A DNA stretch of 64,000 nt from contig JAFGRU010000036.1 in the NCBI GenBank assembly GCA_016934985.1, positions 27,100 through 91,099 on the forward strand, read 5' to 3'. The translations under genes were made by a program, and so were the position numbers. Below, one piece after another: positions 26,301 to 35,101 of the stretch. Origin of the DNA: Deltaproteobacteria bacterium. Its GTDB lineage: Bacteria > Desulfobacterota > Desulfuromonadia > Desulfuromonadales > JAAYDE01. Below the pieces are notes generated by a model that was not told where the DNA came from, made no database searches, and was given only the letters and a program-made list of their open reading frames with translations. Position 1 is the stretch's first letter, and the number at the start of each line of letters is the position of its first letter.

Positions 26301-26347
26301 TTTACATCCGGGGCACCAGCCTGCTGACATTCTGAAAAAACCGCCAT
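23327..26347 (-). CDS. TPR-OGT glycosyltransferase fused to a methyltransferase (probable flagellin glycosylation)
   Basis: A 1006-residue three-part protein. TPR repeats fill about 25-375. A SPINDLY/O-GlcNAc-transferase catalytic region (Glyco_transf_41) spans about 415-775, with [32 protein letters not shown], Lys597 and [20 protein letters not shown]. A class-I SAM methyltransferase domain spans about 802-1000, with HVGCGPQ and [13 protein letters not shown]. OGT-type enzymes add sugars to Ser/Thr of cytoplasmic proteins. The position between fliW and fliC points to flagellin as target. The fused domain might methylate the attached sugar, or the protein. Which sugar is used is unknown. No promoter was found in the 135-base gap upstream. 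Confidence 0.88.
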   Translation of the reverse strand: [1006 protein letters not shown]

Positions 26348-26456
26348 AATATGAACTCTTTTATGAATTTCGAATAATGTGTTTAGAAATAGTATGGGCT
26401 TTCAGGTTACCGAACCGCTGTAAAAAGCTTTTGGAATATGCCCTAAAAACAATTTT

Positions 26457-26475
26457 CCACCTATCATCGGGTGGG
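26457..26475 (-). terminator. Weak terminator-like hairpin after fliW
   Basis: On the minus strand CCACC pairs with GGTGG around an 8-base loop, followed by AAAATTGTTTTT. It sits between fliW and the glycosyltransferase gene and may partly separate them. The stem is short. Confidence 0.3.
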
Positions 26476-26482
26476 GAATCGT

Positions 26483-26920
26483 TTACTTGGCAATTGTCGG
26501 CAACTGCGTGCGAGTCTGGAAGGGAGTACCCTCAAGAATCATCTGCAATCCTTTGTTGGCTTTGGGAGCGAAAAAAACCGGCGCAGCAAGATTGAGAGTC
26601 ACCGACTTGTCGCGGTGAACGGTCACTACACTGAGAACAAAACAGTCATCCCCTTCCCCCATGCCTAGTTTCTCTTTTTCCGCCTTTCCCGGCGCCACCT
26701 GATAATCGCAGAAGAATTGACTGGGGTCGGTCAGAATAAAAGCGATCTGAGGATCTTCGACACTCTGAATCCAGAACAACGGCCCTTCCTTCTCATTGGG
26801 TATAACAATGAAATGGCGCAGATTTTCAAAACCGACAATCCCCTCGACAAACAGAATCGTTTTGGCCGGATCGTACTCGATCTCACCAAAACGGGAATTT
26901 ATTTTCCGGGTTTCATTCAT
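26483..26920 (-). CDS. fliW: Flagellar assembly factor FliW
   Basis: A 145-residue antagonist of CsrA. Free FliW binds CsrA and relieves its block on flagellin translation, whereas flagellin sequesters FliW. Family features include FGEIEYDPAKTILFVEGIVGFE and the VVTVHRDKSVTLNLAAPVFF strand pair. ATG at 26920 overlaps the csrA stop in an ATGA arrangement, so the two are translationally coupled; an open frame 26 codons upstream overlaps csrA and is not conserved. Confidence 0.94.
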   Translation of the reverse strand: MNETRKINSRFGEIEYDPAKTILFVEGIVGFENLRHFIVIPNEKEGPLFWIQSVEDPQIAFILTDPSQFFCDYQVAPGKAEKEKLGMGEGDDCFVLSVVTVHRDKSVTLNLAAPVFFAPKANKGLQMILEGTPFQTRTQLPTIAK

Positions 26921-27150
26921 TTCGATCGGGTCAAGCTTCCGCTCAGCGCATCCAGATCCACAATATCCCACTGCAGTGCCTCCCTGTTTTCTTCGCAAAT
27001 CCGTTCGTAGATTTCCTGACGATAAATTTTTCTGGCTTTCGGCGCATCAACGCCGATGCGAACCGTTCCCCCCCGTGTTTCAAGAATCGTTATCTTGACA
27101 TCATTTCCAATTACGATTCCTTCACCAATTTTCCTGGTCAAGACTAGCAT
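26917..27150 (-). CDS. csrA: Carbon storage/flagellin translation regulator CsrA
   Basis: A 77-residue RNA-binding homodimer that recognises GGA in hairpin loops and blocks translation. It has the standard MLVLTRKIGEGIVIGNDVKITIL start and the RNA-contact region APKARKIYRQEIYERI. The C-terminal extension of about 20 residues is typical of long, FliW-sensitive CsrA proteins. GGGAGGG precedes the ATG. The fliC leader in this window carries matching target sites. Confidence 0.96.
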   Translation of the reverse strand: MLVLTRKIGEGIVIGNDVKITILETRGGTVRIGVDAPKARKIYRQEIYERICEENREALQWDIVDLDALSGSLTRSK

Positions 27151-27214
27151 TCAACCCTCCCTGGCCTGTTTAAACCTTCCTGGTTTCTTTTATTTTCACT
27201 TAACTTTTATAAAA

Positions 27215-28171
27215 TCAGAGGTAGTTCAATATGGACAAATTGGCCACCCTCGATGTTACTTCCAACGCGGCCTGAAAAGCGGTCTCCTGCTCCAACAGCT
27301 CGGAGAGCGTTTCCACCAGATCCGCATCCTCATAACGGGAGAGCGATTGTTGATAATTGAGCTTGATGTCTTCCATCTGGGATTTAGACGTATCAACCCT
27401 CTGAGCATTAATTCCTATCAAGCTCCTGGTTTGAATAACCTGAGTCATCCCGTCGTCCAGCGCCGCAAGATTGGCTTCAATGGTCGGGACGTCGTTAGCC
27501 CTGATAGCGGTCTCCAACTCTGATAGAACATAAAACAAATTTACGCCACCCGCATCGACAGATCCGTCGTTATCGCTGTCACCCAGAAAAGTCGCACACC
27601 CCGTTGCTGTCACCTCGATTATTTCTCCAGGTGAAGTTTCCAGTGTTATGGGGTTATCATTTGCCTGATAAATTACCGGCCAGGTAGCGGAATTTGCCGG
27701 ATCATACAACAGGGGGTCATAAGCGGCATTCTCTTCAAAAGGACATACATCCTCCATATAGCCGGAAAAGATATACTTTCCCTCCACCTGGGTGTTGATT
27801 GTCCCCATAAGTTCATCTTTGAACGCAGAAATTTCATCGGCAATGGTGTTCAGATCCGATTGGCTCAAAGTCCCATTAAGCGATTTCACCACATCGTCCC
27901 GGACCTCGGTCAAAACATCCACCACGCCAGTCAGGAATGTGTCTTGAAGGGCCAGTTTGTCACCCGCGACACCAAGCGTCTCCATGTAACGGTCGGTCTG
28001 CCGGATCTGGGCGCGCGAGTGAAGCACAGGACCAATTGCGGCAGGATCATCCGACGGCTTGGTTATTCGTTTGCCGGTGGTCGACTGAACTTGAAGGCCG
28101 CTCATTTTGTTGACGATTTCGCTCAAATGATTTTGAAGAGTTCGAAAGGTCGTCCCTTGAGTCGCTTTCAT
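27215..28171 (-). CDS. flgL: Hook-filament junction protein FlgL
   Basis: The 318-residue hook-associated protein 3, placed between FlgK and flagellin. The N-terminal helix has the flagellin-like SGLQVQSTTGKRITKPSDDPAAIGPVL, and the C-terminal helix ends RVANLSILNYL. It follows flgK by 14 bases in the flgMNKL-csrA-fliW unit. Confidence 0.93.
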   Translation of the reverse strand: MKATQGTTFRTLQNHLSEIVNKMSGLQVQSTTGKRITKPSDDPAAIGPVLHSRAQIRQTDRYMETLGVAGDKLALQDTFLTGVVDVLTEVRDDVVKSLNGTLSQSDLNTIADEISAFKDELMGTINTQVEGKYIFSGYMEDVCPFEENAAYDPLLYDPANSATWPVIYQANDNPITLETSPGEIIEVTATGCATFLGDSDNDGSVDAGGVNLFYVLSELETAIRANDVPTIEANLAALDDGMTQVIQTRSLIGINAQRVDTSKSQMEDIKLNYQQSLSRYEDADLVETLSELLEQETAFQAALEVTSRVANLSILNYL

Positions 28172-28185
28172 AAAATCACCGTTTT

Positions 28186-29592
28186 CTATCCCTTCATGGA
28201 GATGACCATGGTCATCATCTCGTCAACTGCAGTTAAAAATTTGGCGGACGCTTCGAAACCCTTCTGATACTGCATAAGGCTGATCATTTCCTCTTCCAAA
28301 GAAACGCCCTGGACGCCATCCCTCAGATTTTTCAGTTGAACGATGGTATCGTCGGCATTGCTTAGTTCGAGGTTGTTCTGTGCAGCTTCCAAACCAACCT
28401 GACCCGTCAGGTTTCCATAATAATCGGTGAACGAAGTAGTGCCATTGATTACTTTCTGGGTAGCCAGCGAAGCTAATAAAAGAGCGTTGGTATTATCGCC
28501 GACCATAGCCCCGCTACCGGTATCCGTTCCGGCAGCAACCTCGGTTGTGCTGGTCAAGGCCACCGACATATTGCGGCAGGCACCGGGAATCCCAATGGCG
28601 GGATCCGGGTCAAGATCGGCAAAAAACGAGCGGCCACTGACGTCGTCCAGACCAACACCGGCCTGATGTTGGGTGTTGACCGAGGTAACGATATTGTAAG
28701 CAAGTTCATCGAGACTGGCGCCTAAGTCGGGGATCAGATTGTCGCGAACATCGAGCATACCCCCGAATTCGCCGCCCACATCCTCGACACTGATGTCGAT
28801 ACTGACGTTTTCGTCCACAATAGAAAACTGGGTCAGACCATTGACCACCGTTCCCGTCAGGGTTAAATGACTGCTCCCCTGGACGAGCGGAACGCCTCCG
28901 GGCAGCTGTACGGACACCATGCCGGCTTCATCCTCATAGACCTGCACACCAAGTGATTCGGTCAGGTCCTGAAGAATGGCATCGCGCTGATCAAGAAAGC
29001 TGTTGGGGCTGGTCCCCGCTGTTTTCAAGGTGGCGATACGGCTGTTGAGTTCGGTCAGAGCGTCAAGATTTATATTGATATCCGTAACTTTGGAAACCAG
29101 GCTGTCATCAATATTCTGCTGAACCGAGTCGAGGGCTGCCCTTGCGTCTCTGAAGGCATCTGTCAGAAGCTCACCTTGCTGAATAACCATCTGGCGTTCG
29201 GTTATGCCGCCGGGATTAACGGAAAGTTCCTGCCAGGAATCAAAAAACTTGTCGATTTCCGTGGCCAGTCCTTCTTCGGAAATACTGAAGACCCGTTCAA
29301 GTTCGGAAAGGGGGCTAGATTTGGCGTTGGCCTCCCCGAAGTCCGCATATTTTTCCTGCAACTGATTAGTTACGAAAACATCCTGCGAGCGGGTGATATC
29401 GCTGATCTTTACCCCGGTCCCGATAAATAAGCCCTTATAATTCAAGGTGGGGGTTGGGCTGAGCTCGGGGGTCTGGCGGGAATAGTCTTCGTTGTTGACG
29501 TTGGCGATATTGTTGCCGGTAACCTCGATAGCCTTCTGATTTGTAGAAAGACTGATCTTGCCGGTATTCAGAGCACTTAACAGGCCTCCCAT
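28186..29592 (-). CDS. flgK: Hook-filament junction protein FlgK
   Basis: The 468-residue hook-associated protein 1. The N-terminal rod-type motif (SALNTGKISLSTNQKAIEVTGNNIANVNNEDYSRQ) and C-terminal EEMISLMQYQKGFEASAKFLTAVDEMM are typical. It lies one base after flgN, the chaperone that delivers it to export. Confidence 0.95.
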   Translation of the reverse strand: MGGLLSALNTGKISLSTNQKAIEVTGNNIANVNNEDYSRQTPELSPTPTLNYKGLFIGTGVKISDITRSQDVFVTNQLQEKYADFGEANAKSSPLSELERVFSISEEGLATEIDKFFDSWQELSVNPGGITERQMVIQQGELLTDAFRDARAALDSVQQNIDDSLVSKVTDININLDALTELNSRIATLKTAGTSPNSFLDQRDAILQDLTESLGVQVYEDEAGMVSVQLPGGVPLVQGSSHLTLTGTVVNGLTQFSIVDENVSIDISVEDVGGEFGGMLDVRDNLIPDLGASLDELAYNIVTSVNTQHQAGVGLDDVSGRSFFADLDPDPAIGIPGACRNMSVALTSTTEVAAGTDTGSGAMVGDNTNALLLASLATQKVINGTTSFTDYYGNLTGQVGLEAAQNNLELSNADDTIVQLKNLRDGVQGVSLEEEMISLMQYQKGFEASAKFLTAVDEMMTMVISMKG

Positions 29593-29593
29593 G

Positions 29594-29950
29594 TTACACC
29601 TTCCCTGAAAGCAAACCGCCGCCCATCTGCAGGGTCACCTGGTTGCCGTTTCTGCCGTAAGACGCCGGCTGTTTGCTTCTGCCAAACATTTCCATCAGAT
29701 TACGAATCCAGTTCAGGGAAAACTTCAGGAGATAGGCGTTACGACGGTTTTCGAAGCGAATGTTTCGAGCCATTTCCTGTTGATCGGCAGAAACACCCTC
29801 CTGCTTCTCAATAATGGGAAGCAAATCCTTCTTTCTCTCCTGGAGTTCCGTCAGACGATCCATGTTCAACTCACGGATGCAGTCTCGCTCCTCAACCAGA
29901 AGCTGACGGAGATCTTCAAGGCAGTTTGCAAAGGAAGTGTCCGGGCTCAT
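29594..29950 (-). CDS. flgN: FlgK/FlgL export chaperone FlgN
   Basis: A 118-residue helical protein with a FlgN-type pattern (LRQLLVEERDCIRELNMDRLTELQERKKDLL). It keeps FlgK and FlgL unfolded for export. The position between flgM and flgK supports the call more than the sequence does. Three bases separate it from flgM. Confidence 0.85.
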   Translation of the reverse strand: MSPDTSFANCLEDLRQLLVEERDCIRELNMDRLTELQERKKDLLPIIEKQEGVSADQQEMARNIRFENRRNAYLLKFSLNWIRNLMEMFGRSKQPASYGRNGNQVTLQMGGGLLSGKV

Positions 29951-29953
29951 AGC

Positions 29954-30241
29954 TTACTCCACGCCAATATTTTTCAATAAGCTTTCAGCTACCGCTTTAG
30001 GATCAGGGTTGTATTCTCCTGCGGCAATCCGCTCTTTCAGAGCCTGGATTTTCTCCGCCCTGGTTTCCGATGCAGTTGAGTTGACCTTATTGGCCTGGTT
30101 GGCATCCTGGAGAAAGGACGAGAAATTAACCTTATCCTTCTGCCCGGCTTTGTCCGCATTGGACACCTTTTGATTCTGCTGCATTTTTTTGAGTGGCGAT
30201 GTAGGATTAAATCCGCCCTCTCCTGAAATTTTGATGCTCAT
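29954..30241 (-). CDS. flgM: Anti-sigma-28 factor FlgM
   Basis: A 95-residue protein with a disordered, Lys/Asn-rich first half and the conserved C-terminal FliA-binding helices (RAEKIQALKERIAAGEYNPDPKAVAESLL). It holds sigma-28 inactive until it is exported through the finished hook. ATG at 30241 follows GGTGGGG; a GTG three codons upstream is less likely. Its own sigma-28 promoter makes a feedback loop. Confidence 0.93.
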   Translation of the reverse strand: MSIKISGEGGFNPTSPLKKMQQNQKVSNADKAGQKDKVNFSSFLQDANQANKVNSTASETRAEKIQALKERIAAGEYNPDPKAVAESLLKNIGVE

Positions 30242-30293
30242 AATCCCCACCTATTGGTTTGAAACTGGATTGTGAAAAAGGTCCTTGATATAT

Positions 30294-30320
30294 CTATCGG
30301 TCTTTTTGAAATATTCTTTA
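30294..30320 (-). promoter_or_regulatory. Sigma-28 promoter of flgM
   Basis: On the minus strand TAAAGAAT (30313-30320), an 11-base spacer, and ACCGATAG (30294-30301), which keeps the CCGATA core of GCCGATAA. It lies 53 bases before the flgM ATG and would transcribe flgMNKL-csrA-fliW. Confidence 0.8.
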
Positions 30321-30388
30321 GGATAAAAGTGAAAAAAAAGAGGATTTTTTTACAGAATAGTTACATTGGAGGGAGGCTGCCTGAAATA

Positions 30389-30721
30389 TCAGTCGCCGGA
30401 TTTATCAGAATTTTGCTTCTCAAGTCCCGACAACTGCCGGTACAAGGCATCCGCTATGCCAATATGCTGATGCCGGGATATGGCTTTGGAAACTTCCAGA
30501 TCCCGCATCTCTTCGATCATTTCCGAGTCCAACCCTTTCTCCAGCAAGCCGCCGCCGGGAATGGTCGCCCTCATGCCCTTCAGCAGGTTATGAACAAAAA
30601 CCGCCTCAAACTGCTGGCAAAGGTCCATCAATTTTTCGGATTGACCGTTCTTGTCTGCCGGGTCCTGCTTGCCGGCCGGATCGACCGGCGGTTGATATCC
30701 ATTTCCGGTATTGATTTTCAT
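30389..30721 (-). CDS. flgJ: Rod-binding protein FlgJ (N-terminal domain only)
   Basis: A 110-residue protein equal to the rod-capping N-terminal half of enteric FlgJ (LMDLCQQFEAVFVHNLLKGMRATIP, EEMRDLEVSKAIS). The C-terminal glucosaminidase domain is absent, as in most deltaproteobacteria, so another hydrolase must open the wall. It is the last gene of the rod-ring run flgFGAHIJ. Confidence 0.9.
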   Translation of the reverse strand: MKINTGNGYQPPVDPAGKQDPADKNGQSEKLMDLCQQFEAVFVHNLLKGMRATIPGGGLLEKGLDSEMIEEMRDLEVSKAISRHQHIGIADALYRQLSGLEKQNSDKSGD

Positions 30722-30742
30722 ATTATGCCGCCTCTCACGCCA

Positions 30743-31864
30743 TCAAAGAATGACCAGTTCCGCATGAAGGGCTCCGGCGGCTTTGATTGCCTGAAAAATG
30801 GCTATCAGGTCACGGGGTGATGCGCCGATGGCATTGAGAGCCCGGGTTATTTCCCCGATACTGACGCCCATGGGCATAACCACCATATTGCCCGAATCTT
30901 CCATAATGTCCATGTCGGTCTGGGATACCGCTGCGGTTTGTCCCTGGGACATTGCATTGGGCTGGGATACCTCGGCCGACTCGGAAACCACGAGACTGAG
31001 ATTACCGTGGGAGACGGCAACCGTTGAGAGTCGGACATCCTCGCCCATGACAATGGTCCCGGTCTTCTCATTGATAACAATTTTGGCCGGGAAATCGGGG
31101 CGCACTTCGAGATTCTCAATGGCGGCGATAAAATCGACGACACTGTCCCGATAATTTTCAGGGATAAGGATATTGACACCCCCGCTATCCCGGGGCTTGG
31201 CGATTGTCCGGTTGAATTTCTGGTTAATGGCGGAAGCCATCCGAGCTACCGTGGTAAAATCCGAGTCCTGAAGACGATAGGTCAGGTTGTCTCCGCTAGG
31301 CAAGCTGAACGCGACCTCCCTTTCAACCAAAGCCCCTCCCGGAACGCGCCCCACGGTTGGATGGTTTTTCTGCACTTTGGCGGCCTTGCCACCGAAAGCA
31401 AGTCCACCGACAACCAGAGAACCCTGGGCCACGGCATAAACTTTACCGTCAGGGCCTTTTAGGGGAGTCATCAGCAGCGTTCCACCTGTCAGGCTACCGG
31501 CATCCCCCATTGAAGAAACCACCACATCAATGGTGCTGCCGGGCTTTGAAAAAGGTGGGAGCTGGGCCGTGACAATGACTGTGGCCGCGTTATCAACCTT
31601 GACTTGGCTGCGGTCCACGGACAACCCCATCCGTTCCATCATATTGACCAGAGCCTGGATGGTGAACTTAGTCCCGGAGCTGTCACCTGTACCATTAAGC
31701 CCCACCACCAGACCGTAACCGACCAGTTGGTTTTCCCGTACTCCTTCCAAGTAAGCAATATCTTTAATCCGGGAAGCCAGTCCCATCTGAGACTGAAGCA
31801 AGAGTATGGCTGCAACCACGGCTGCAATTAGAATTCCTCGGAAGTTTTTCATTGTCATCATCAC
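30743..31864 (-). CDS. flgI: Flagellar P-ring protein FlgI
   Basis: A 373-residue protein forming the periplasmic ring around the rod in the peptidoglycan layer. It has an N-terminal signal peptide (cleavage near LASRIKD), the family sequence LVGYGLVVGLNGTGDS, and the final ALNAIGASPRDLIAIFQAIKAAGALHAELVIL. The first codon is a GTG; several ATGs follow within five codons, so the exact start is open. Confidence 0.95.
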   Translation of the reverse strand: MMMTMKNFRGILIAAVVAAILLLQSQMGLASRIKDIAYLEGVRENQLVGYGLVVGLNGTGDSSGTKFTIQALVNMMERMGLSVDRSQVKVDNAATVIVTAQLPPFSKPGSTIDVVVSSMGDAGSLTGGTLLMTPLKGPDGKVYAVAQGSLVVGGLAFGGKAAKVQKNHPTVGRVPGGALVEREVAFSLPSGDNLTYRLQDSDFTTVARMASAINQKFNRTIAKPRDSGGVNILIPENYRDSVVDFIAAIENLEVRPDFPAKIVINEKTGTIVMGEDVRLSTVAVSHGNLSLVVSESAEVSQPNAMSQGQTAAVSQTDMDIMEDSGNMVVMPMGVSIGEITRALNAIGASPRDLIAIFQAIKAAGALHAELVIL

Positions 31865-32557
31865 CTAAAACGGCCAGATGTGATCCAGCGCCCGCGTCAT
31901 CCAGCCGGGTTTCTGGCGATCGCTAATAATACCCTTGCCGGTGTAGGAAATTTCGGCATCCAGGATATATTTGGAATCAATTAAATTGTCGGCAGTAATA
32001 TCCATGGTTCGGACAATTCCGGTTAACATGATGTACTGGTCTTCGTTGTTAACCGTCACCTTTTTTTTCCCTGCGATCCCCAGGTTACCATTGGGAAGGA
32101 CTCCAACAACCTGTGTGGTAAGGGTTGCAACCAGATCTTCTTTGCGGGTGGTTGTACCACCCCCTTCAAAATCACTGCTATAACTGGCATTGATAAGATC
32201 AGTCACATCACTGTTATTAAAGATATCGGCCAGCTTTTCCTCAAGACCCAAAAATTTGGTGATATCTGCAGAGGCACTGCTCTTCCGGTCGGTTTCAGTT
32301 GACGCTTCCTTGCTGGCGCTGGCCTGTTCATAAATAACAACAGTCAGGATATCACCCAGACTTCTGGCTTTGTTGTCGGAAAACAAATCCCCCTGACCGT
32401 CGGTCCACAACGAACCGGAGGTTACCGGTTCGTTTGAGGTCACGATCTGAGAAGGTTTTACCTCGGGTAAAGGTTGTTCGTGGACAGCAACTTTTTCATG
32501 GTGTGCACAGCCAAAAAGCAGAAATCCGGCTAACAAAAAAATTATTGTTTTCACCAT
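31865..32557 (-). CDS. flgH: Flagellar L-ring lipoprotein FlgH
   Basis: A 230-residue outer-membrane ring protein. From the ATG at 32557 it starts with a lipoprotein signal ending in LLFGC, with Cys17 the lipid site. The mature part has GSLWTDGQGDLFSDNKARSLGDILTV and a C-terminal VVRTMDITADNLIDS-type strand. An earlier in-frame start would precede the signal peptide and overlap flgA, and is rejected. Confidence 0.95.
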   Translation of the reverse strand: MVKTIIFLLAGFLLFGCAHHEKVAVHEQPLPEVKPSQIVTSNEPVTSGSLWTDGQGDLFSDNKARSLGDILTVVIYEQASASKEASTETDRKSSASADITKFLGLEEKLADIFNNSDVTDLINASYSSDFEGGGTTTRKEDLVATLTTQVVGVLPNGNLGIAGKKKVTVNNEDQYIMLTGIVRTMDITADNLIDSKYILDAEISYTGKGIISDRQKPGWMTRALDHIWPF

Positions 32558-32558
32558 A

Positions 32559-33512
32559 TCAGAACTCCACCGCCACCTGTCCAGGTCCGACAACCTTGCA
32601 AACAACTTCCTTGCCGGAGCCACTGTTTTTCACCCGGATGGTATCCCCTTCCTGTCCGTTGGATTTGGCAATGCCTGTCGCTGTCACTTTAAGACCACCG
32701 TTGCCAGCTTCAATGGTAATGAGTTCCCCTCTTTTAACCATGGGCGGAAAGTCAACCATGCTTTTTTCAATCGGCTCCCCTTTGCGCAGATTTCTCAAAA
32801 CCTTCTGCCCAAGAAGCCCCTGGGGCTTGAAACAAGGATCCCGCAATCTGTCAAGCTCCATAGCCACGACCTGAATTTCATTACCCGTCAATATCGTTCC
32901 ACGAGGGACATCCGCAGCAGCAACAGCTATTGGCGCCACAGCCTTGAGTTTCCCCCTTATCGAAATGTTTTTTTCAACCTTGCCGTCAACACTGAACATC
33001 AAGTTAAAACTTTGACTACGGTACAGAGTGGTATCAGAAGGAATTATCCGGCAACTCACCTTCCCTTTGGGCAAGACAAAAGACTTCGGCGAACGGGTAA
33101 AGGAAAACTCCATGTGGATATTATTGATGTGAGTGTTCTGACGGTTTTTCTCGAGATACTGATTGATGATTCGCGCAATTTTTTCCGCGGTAATGGTAAT
33201 TCCTTCACGGGTAACCTTGACGGTTTCAGCCCCGACCCAGGTCAGTCCCTTGAAATCTTCGTCCGTTTGCTCCAGGTAGGAACGAATTTCCCCGGTGTTG
33301 TAGGTCATGGTTTTCCCCGGAGACGGCGAGCGGTAAATTAAACGCGCGGCCAGATCATTTGACGCCGGGCTTAAAAGCGCAATATCGCCCAGGGTGAAGA
33401 ACTCGCCGTCCACGGTTGCTGCTGCCTGGAAACGAGCTTCCATAGCCATGGCAAAGCTACAAAAACTTTGAAAAAGAAACAAAAACAGGAAGGTTTTAAC
33501 CAAAGCTTTCAT
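32559..33512 (-). CDS. flgA: P-ring assembly chaperone FlgA
   Basis: A 317-residue periplasmic protein with a signal peptide (about 1-23). The C-terminal SAF-type domain has DVPRGTILTGNEIQVV, GQKVLRNLRKGEPIEKSMV and a final GGLKVTATGIAKSNGQEGDTIRVKN. It assists FlgI polymerisation. It is longer than the enteric protein because of an extended N-terminal half, which is common in this phylum. flgH begins one base after its stop. Confidence 0.92.
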   Translation of the reverse strand: MKALVKTFLFLFLFQSFCSFAMAMEARFQAAATVDGEFFTLGDIALLSPASNDLAARLIYRSPSPGKTMTYNTGEIRSYLEQTDEDFKGLTWVGAETVKVTREGITITAEKIARIINQYLEKNRQNTHINNIHMEFSFTRSPKSFVLPKGKVSCRIIPSDTTLYRSQSFNLMFSVDGKVEKNISIRGKLKAVAPIAVAAADVPRGTILTGNEIQVVAMELDRLRDPCFKPQGLLGQKVLRNLRKGEPIEKSMVDFPPMVKRGELITIEAGNGGLKVTATGIAKSNGQEGDTIRVKNSGSGKEVVCKVVGPGQVAVEF

Positions 33513-33524
33513 AAATGATCCGGG

Positions 33525-34310
33525 TTATACCAGGTTGTTGGTCATCTGCAGCATTTCATCGGATGCCTTGACCGCTTTGGAGTTGACTTCGTAGGCACGC
33601 TGGCCGGCAATCATGTTAACCATTTCTTCCATGACGCTGACATTGGAACCTTCAAGAAAGCCTTGAGCCAAAGTCCCCAAGCCGGTTTCCCCTGGGACTC
33701 CAAGAATCGGCGCTCCCGATGAAGCAGTCTCTTTGAGCAAATTTTTTCCCTGACTGCTAAGACCTGCAGGGTTACTGAAAGTGGCCAATTCGATGGAGCC
33801 GACTTCGCTTCCGGTCATGGAGCCGTCGAGAAAAGCCTGCACCGTACCATCCTCACCAATAGCGACGGAAGTGGCATTTTCCGGGATGGTGATCTGGGGT
33901 AAAATGGGATAACCTTCCGAAGTAACCAAGCGGCCGGAGCTGTCCTTTTTCAAGGCCCCGCTCCGGGTGTAAGCGGTATCGCCGTTGGGAAGTTCAACCT
34001 GGTAGAAACCAGGTCCTTCAATAGCGACATCGAGCTCATTTCCGGTCTGCATCAAGTCACCGACAGTAAAAACCTTCTGAACAGCCGCGGCCCTGGCACC
34101 CAGGCCGACTTCAATACCGGTCGGATTCTGTGTATCCGCAGAAGTGTCACTTCCGGCGACTTCGACACTCTGATAAAGGAGATCCTGGAAATCAGCCCGG
34201 CTTTTTTTAAATCCGGCCGTATTGACGTTGGCCAGGTTGTTGGAAATAACATCCATGTTCAACTGCTGCGCTTCCATCCCTGTCGCCGCCGTCCATAACG
34301 CTCTAATCAT
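33525..34310 (-). CDS. flgG: Distal rod protein FlgG
   Basis: A 261-residue rod subunit. [35 protein letters not shown] is the rod N-terminus, and the C-terminal [27 protein letters not shown] motif closes it. ATG at 34310 follows AAGGAGA; an earlier frame start runs into flgF and lacks support. Confidence 0.96.
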   Translation of the reverse strand: MIRALWTAATGMEAQQLNMDVISNNLANVNTAGFKKSRADFQDLLYQSVEVAGSDTSADTQNPTGIEVGLGARAAAVQKVFTVGDLMQTGNELDVAIEGPGFYQVELPNGDTAYTRSGALKKDSSGRLVTSEGYPILPQITIPENATSVAIGEDGTVQAFLDGSMTGSEVGSIELATFSNPAGLSSQGKNLLKETASSGAPILGVPGETGLGTLAQGFLEGSNVSVMEEMVNMIAGQRAYEVNSKAVKASDEMLQMTNNLV

Positions 34311-34338
34311 AATTATTTTCTCCTTGTATTTTTTCCAA

Positions 34339-35061
34339 TCAGCCCAGCAATCCAATCTGATTCGCCTTGGCGGCCAGATCGGAATAGGATTTCATGACCT
34401 TTTCGTAAGATTCAAAATAACGGGTCCCCGCCACCATCTGGGCCATTTCCTCAAGCAGGCTGACATTGGAGCCTTCAAGACGCCCTTGCATAATGCTCGG
34501 CTCGTCGACTATTTGTCCCTGAACACCATCAGGAGCCTTGAAAACACCATCTTTCATACGTGAAAGTATCGACGGATCATCAAAGGTGTAAAGAATAATC
34601 CTGCCAGCCGAGCCATCAACTGTACCAATGGTGCCGTCTTTGCCGACCGTAATCTCGCTGGTATTCAAGGTAATCGGCCCTCCTTCACCCATCACTTGGT
34701 GACCTGTCGGGCTGAGAAGAAGACCGTCCGGATTGAGCTTGAAGTTGCCCTGACGGGTATAAAAAACACCCTTTTCGTCCTGGACCTTGAAAAAGCCCTC
34801 TCCCATAATTGCCATGTGAAGAGAATTGCCCGTCTCAATGGCCGTGCCATCAGACATATCGGGGACAACACCGCGGATAAATGTATAGTTGATCCCTTCC
34901 GCAGCACTTGCCTGGCTGGCTTCATCCAGATAGGAACCGAAATTTGCGGCACTTCTTTTAAAACCGGGGGTGCCTACATTGGAAAGGTTGTTGGAAAGAA
35001 TATCCAGGGCCTGCATTCTGGAAACGGCACCGGATAGAGCTGAATAATAACCTGAACTCAT
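34339..35061 (-). CDS. flgF: Proximal rod protein FlgF
   Basis: A 240-residue rod subunit of the FlgF/FlgG type ([30 protein letters not shown]; end [23 protein letters not shown]). It is the first gene of the rod-ring run and has a good sigma-28 promoter 40 bases upstream, unusual for a rod gene. Confidence 0.94.
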   Translation of the reverse strand: MSSGYYSALSGAVSRMQALDILSNNLSNVGTPGFKRSAANFGSYLDEASQASAAEGINYTFIRGVVPDMSDGTAIETGNSLHMAIMGEGFFKVQDEKGVFYTRQGNFKLNPDGLLLSPTGHQVMGEGGPITLNTSEITVGKDGTIGTVDGSAGRIILYTFDDPSILSRMKDGVFKAPDGVQGQIVDEPSIMQGRLEGSNVSLLEEMAQMVAGTRYFESYEKVMKSYSDLAAKANQIGLLG

Positions 35062-35101
35062 GTTTTTCCCTTATTTGCTGTGGCAGAGTGATTTAATATG
35101 C

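Noticed and set aside
26460..26490. Sigma-28-like CCGATGAT upstream of the glycosyltransferase gene
   Set aside because: The only TAAA upstream is five bases too close for the sigma-28 spacing.
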